Shown piece by piece: positions 8,165 through 10,616 of a stretch of DNA of 10,616 bases (within the stretch, counting starts at the first letter, position 1; each line of letters begins with the position of its first letter). Below the pieces are notes generated by a model. It had not been told where the DNA came from, searched no databases, and saw only the letters and a list, made by a program, of their open reading frames with translations. The DNA comes from Lachnospiraceae bacterium UBA3643 (lineage in GTDB: Bacteria > Bacillota > Clostridia > Lachnospirales > Lachnospiraceae): positions 1 through 10,616 of the forward strand of contig DFKO01000067.1 in assembly GCA_002373855.1 (NCBI GenBank). The letters run 5' to 3'. A program made the position numbers and the translations under genes.

Positions 8165-8941
8165 TTATCTTCCGTCTTTTATTCCCTTTTTAATCAGTAA
8201 ATATGCATCTTTGGGTTTTATCTCCCTGCACATTACTTTCTTTTTTACGAGTATGTACCTGGCTGCCATTAAACTGGCTGCCCTGCCATAAAGGTGGGCA
8301 AAGAGTACTCCTCTGTCATAAAAAAACTTTTCCGTATATCCGTTAAACCATGTTGATGGTCTTAATATTTCCCTGCCTATCGTCACAGGGAGAGCATATA
8401 TCTTCATCCCTGACCTGACGCAGTCCATTACAAACAGACTGTCCTCTCCGGCACTGTATGGTGCGCCTCCGCCAAAAAGAAGTGAAAACATAATTCCTTT
8501 CTTTAAAAGGACATCTCTCTTTACAGCCATGCTGTATGTAGGATATCTTCCACAGTTAAGCGATCCCACTTTTGTTTTTTTATCAATATGATATGTCCTT
8601 CTGGACTCATCAACTTCTATATTAAAAATGAGCATATCGGCATCTTTGTTTTCTTCAAAGGCCTTTATTACTCTTTTCCCATAATCCTCTTCATATACAA
8701 TATCCTCATCCGAAAACAGCAGTATGTCTCCCGATGATTTGAGCACCGCGCTGTTTCTGCTTCTTCCGACGCCCCGCTCATTCATATCGTAAAACTCTAT
8801 TTTTTTCTCATTATCTTCAAGAATTCTGACGTCGTATTTATCACACTGATTGATTATTACGGCGTCAGTCCTTATTCCCATTGTATTTATGAGGCTCTCG
8901 GCATCTTTATTCATTGCCGATACAAGCAGTTGCAGTTTCAT
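8165..8941 (-). CDS. GT2-like glycosyltransferase (GT-A fold)
   Basis: This 258-residue protein begins LQLLVSAMNKD (3-13) and carries DAVIINQCDKYD (26-37), RGVGRSRNSAVLKSSGD (56-72) and the acidic ILLFSDEDIVY (73-83), which should coordinate the metal and nucleotide-sugar as a DXD equivalent. GGGAPYSAGEDSLF (157-170) is the acceptor-side block with the putative catalytic Glu-Asp. STWFNGYTEKFFYDRG (196-211) is typical of a Firmicutes polysaccharide GT2 subfamily that lacks the classic start of other GT2 proteins. It has no membrane helix or signal peptide. It probably acts early in assembly, as it is the first transferase gene after the initiating enzyme and the Wzz-type gene, but gene order is weak evidence for reaction order. 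The start follows the previous stop by 22 bases, with only a weak GGA nine bases upstream. Confidence 0.88.
   Translation of the reverse strand: MKLQLLVSAMNKDAESLINTMGIRTDAVIINQCDKYDVRILEDNEKKIEFYDMNERGVGRSRNSAVLKSSGDILLFSDEDIVYEEDYGKRVIKAFEENKDADMLIFNIEVDESRRTYHIDKKTKVGSLNCGRYPTYSMAVKRDVLLKKGIMFSLLFGGGAPYSAGEDSLFVMDCVRSGMKIYALPVTIGREILRPSTWFNGYTEKFFYDRGVLFAHLYGRAASLMAARYILVKKKVMCREIKPKDAYLLIKKGIKDGR
8169..8173 (-). promoter_or_regulatory. Shine-Dalgarno site GGAAG for the EpsG-type polymerase
   Basis: GGAAG lies six bases before the ATG at 8162, inside the last codons of the upstream glycosyltransferase. It decides for this start over the next in-frame ATG three codons later. Confidence 0.75.
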
Positions 8942-8963
8942 CTTGATAATTCCAGGTTAATAA

Positions 8964-9956
8964 TCAGCTTTTATCTAAAATACTTTTTCCGTAATAATGC
9001 TTATACATCTTTTTATCAGCATCACAAATTAATGCATATACATTTTCAAATCCGAGAGTTTTTATTTCATCTGCCGCAAGTGACAGACCGCGACCTGTAT
9101 CGCCCATCCTGACCGGAACAAGTAAAATTGCTTTTTTGTCTTCAACAATGTTTACTGCATCATTATCAGTCACGTTTATCTGCCCTGTTTTTACGGTTTT
9201 TGAGAGAGCATCCCTGTAATAATCGGATTTATATTGTCCGTTCCTGTCATAGATATATATTTTATTATCCTTATTAAGCAATGGTCTTATATAAACCGTA
9301 CCATCAGTAAAAATAACTGCCGCAACATCTGTGTCAATATATTTTTTGACATCTCCCATGACATATACCCGGTCATCAACTGCACTTAAAAACATCAAAA
9401 GCAGTATCCCCGCAATCAAACCGACGCAACCGCCAAATACAGTCACTCTGCCTGTTACGAAATCATCCGTCACCGAAGAAACAGTCGGAGCATCCCATAA
9501 TACAATCGAATCAAATCCCGGTGTAGAAGCGGCAAACTCCGGGAGCACATCCGCAAAAGCATTCTGTATTTTTACAGATTCCTCTTTATCGGCCGTGTCC
9601 ACATAAACCCAGAAAAATCTGACATCGCTGAGTCCCGGGACACTTGATACATCTGCTATATACTGCTTTTCCATCCCGAGATTTTCGGCAACTCTGCCTG
9701 CTATCAGGTCACAGTCCAGGACATCATTCCATGTATATGAATTGTAATAATGAGTGACTGTCTCATCTTCCTTTTCATCAAAGGTAATATAATAATAGGC
9801 TTTGCAGCGATAAACAGTGTCGCCTGCATTTAATGTCATCACAATATAATAAATGCCACCAAAAAACACTGCACCTGCAATCATCAGCACCGGGATCAGA
9901 TACCATCTTTTTTTATTCAGTATGCAAAATCTTTTAAGATCGGTTATCTCACTCAT
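8964..9956 (-). CDS. Wzz/CapA-type chain-length regulator with degenerate kinase-like cytoplasmic domain
   Basis: The 330-residue protein has the layout of polysaccharide co-polymerases: a short basic cytoplasmic start, a first membrane helix (about 19-40), an extracytoplasmic domain (about 41-168) and a second helix (about 170-192). Then comes the juxtamembrane block DDRVYVMGDVKKYIDTDVAAVIF (194-216), of the kind that normally leads into a BY-kinase. The remaining 110 residues look like a reduced Rossmann/kinase-like domain: KKAILLVPVRMGDTGRG (274-290) and VYALICDADKKMYKHYYGKS (306-325) match kinase strands, but I see no Walker A lysine motif or Walker B. It should therefore regulate chain length or assemble with the polymerase without phosphorylating itself through a canonical ATP site. 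The tail has a small tyrosine group (Y318, Y321, Y322). The start overlaps the upstream gene by 8 bases and has no good Shine-Dalgarno site, so it is likely translationally coupled. Confidence 0.85.
   Translation of the reverse strand: MSEITDLKRFCILNKKRWYLIPVLMIAGAVFFGGIYYIVMTLNAGDTVYRCKAYYYITFDEKEDETVTHYYNSYTWNDVLDCDLIAGRVAENLGMEKQYIADVSSVPGLSDVRFFWVYVDTADKEESVKIQNAFADVLPEFAASTPGFDSIVLWDAPTVSSVTDDFVTGRVTVFGGCVGLIAGILLLMFLSAVDDRVYVMGDVKKYIDTDVAAVIFTDGTVYIRPLLNKDNKIYIYDRNGQYKSDYYRDALSKTVKTGQINVTDNDAVNIVEDKKAILLVPVRMGDTGRGLSLAADEIKTLGFENVYALICDADKKMYKHYYGKSILDKS
9949..9956 (-). promoter_or_regulatory. Start-stop overlap (ATGAGTGA) coupling sugar transferase and Wzz-type genes
   Basis: The Wzz-type gene starts with the ATG at 9956 while the sugar transferase ends with TGA at 9951-9949, so eight bases are shared. 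No convincing Shine-Dalgarno sequence precedes this ATG (AATAATACAAAGA), so re-initiation by ribosomes ending the upstream gene is the likely mechanism. This would keep the initiating enzyme and its chain-length partner in a fixed ratio. Confidence 0.75.
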
Positions 9957-10616
9957 TCTTTGTATTATTATCCCCTGTATCAGATTTACTGTGATTTTTA
10001 AGAGCTGTTGTCTGGGACTGGTCTACGCCCTCTGTGCTCTCCGGCTTTAAAACCACCTTTAATGTAAGCAGCAGGAGTTTCAGATCAAGCCAGATTGAGT
10101 AATTCTCAATATATGCCAGGTCAAGTTTCAGTTTGTCATAAGGCGTTGTATTGTATTTGCCGTACACCTGGGCATATCCGGCGAGTCCGGCCTTTACCTT
10201 CATTCTGAACATGAATTCGGGCATCTCTTCCATATACTGCTCGATGATCTCCGGCCTCTCAGGTCTAGGACCTATAAAAGACATATCTCCTTTAAGGATA
10301 TTCAGAAGCTGCGGGAGCTCGTCTATACGTGTCGCCCTGATAAACCTGCCTATGGGAGTGATCCTGCTGTCGTTCTTTGAGGCAAGTCGTGCCTTGCCGT
10401 CCTTTTCCGCATCAACCTTCATCGATCTGAATTTAAGTATTTTAAACTGCTTTGCTCCCTCGGTACATCTGACCTGCTTGTAAAATACAGGCCCGCCGTC
10501 ATACAGTTTGATTGCGATCGCGGTGAGCAGCATAAACGGCGATGCAATGATCATAAGGAGTATGCTGCATATCAGATCCATACATCTCTTACCTATTCTC
10601 TGTTCTATGGTCAGAG
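9949..10616 (-). CDS. Undecaprenyl-phosphate sugar-phosphate transferase (bacterial sugar transferase family), N-terminus beyond window edge
   Basis: The frame is open at the right edge. Residues before the Met at 10581 read LTIEQRIGKRC, the usual lead-in to the reentrant helix, so that Met is internal and the true start lies outside. Numbered from it: hydrophobic helix 2-25, GGPVFYKQVR (29-38), FKILKFRSM (46-54), the catalytic dyad in DELPQLLN (87-94), GPRPERPE (104-111) and KAGLAGYAQVYGKY (130-143). These are the complete conserved set of the PglC/WbaP-type phosphoglycosyl transferase core, which moves a sugar-1-phosphate from UDP-sugar to undecaprenyl phosphate at the inner face of the membrane, the first committed step. 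A polar 30-residue tail follows the core (181-210). Whether upstream residues include four extra membrane helices (WbaP/EpsE-type, about 460 residues) cannot be seen. It overlaps the next gene by 8 bases. Confidence 0.92.
   Translation of the reverse strand, partial: LTIEQRIGKRCMDLICSILLMIIASPFMLLTAIAIKLYDGGPVFYKQVRCTEGAKQFKILKFRSMKVDAEKDGKARLASKNDSRITPIGRFIRATRIDELPQLLNILKGDMSFIGPRPERPEIIEQYMEEMPEFMFRMKVKAGLAGYAQVYGKYNTTPYDKLKLDLAYIENYSIWLDLKLLLLTLKVVLKPESTEGVDQSQTTALKNHSKSDTGDNNTKNE

Noticed and set aside
10151..10483. Plus-strand open frame of 110 residues opposite the sugar transferase
   Set aside because: It is antisense to the most conserved part of the transferase; its length is explained by codon constraints on the true strand.
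9949..10581. A short, complete 210-residue sugar transferase starting at the Met at 10581
   Set aside because: The frame stays open to the window edge and the residues before this Met (EQRIGKRC) belong to the conserved lead-in, so the gene is partial rather than a short form.

Overview
The window is a solid block of surface-polysaccharide genes, all read on the minus strand, so transcription runs from high to low coordinates. Base composition is moderately AT-rich. Where Shine-Dalgarno sites are good they are purine-rich (GGAAG, AAGGAA, GGGGAG). The lineage of the EpsG-type polymerase and the GT4 proteins suggests a Clostridia-type Firmicute, plausibly Lachnospiraceae. This is inference from style and recalled family resemblance; there is no rRNA or marker gene here.

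In transcription order the genes are: (1) the C-terminal catalytic part of a polyprenyl-phosphate sugar-phosphate transferase, entering from the right edge; (2) a Wzz-type chain-length protein with two membrane helices and a kinase-like C-terminal domain that shows no P-loop; (3) a family 2 glycosyltransferase; (4) an EpsG/Wzy-type polymerase; (5) a second family 2 glycosyltransferase; (6) a GT4 glycosyltransferase; (7) another GT4 glycosyltransferase; (8) a 752-residue two-domain protein whose N-terminal half is a paralogue of gene 7 and whose C-terminal half resembles bacterial GT52/sialyltransferase-like enzymes; (9) a half-size ABC exporter resembling the PglK/MsbA lipid-linked oligosaccharide flippases, cut by the left edge.

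The genes are separated by 2 to 22 bases or overlap, with no internal terminator or promoter that I can support, so they look like one operon. The likely pathway is as follows. The initiating transferase puts a sugar-phosphate on undecaprenyl phosphate, the GT2, GT4 and GT52-like domains extend it, an exporter flips the lipid-linked unit, and the EpsG-like protein polymerises it under control of the Wzz-like protein. No classical Wzx flippase is visible, so the ABC protein is the only flippase candidate here. Counting one sugar per catalytic domain, the initiator plus six transferase domains could build a repeat of up to about seven sugars, if each acts once and no other enzymes are encoded outside the window.

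The most unusual points are the GT4-GT52 fusion next to its unfused paralogue, the ABC flippase candidate in a Wzy-type cluster, and the degenerate kinase-like tail of the Wzz-type protein. No mobile element, CRISPR array, RNA gene or non-coding stretch over 300 bases was found.
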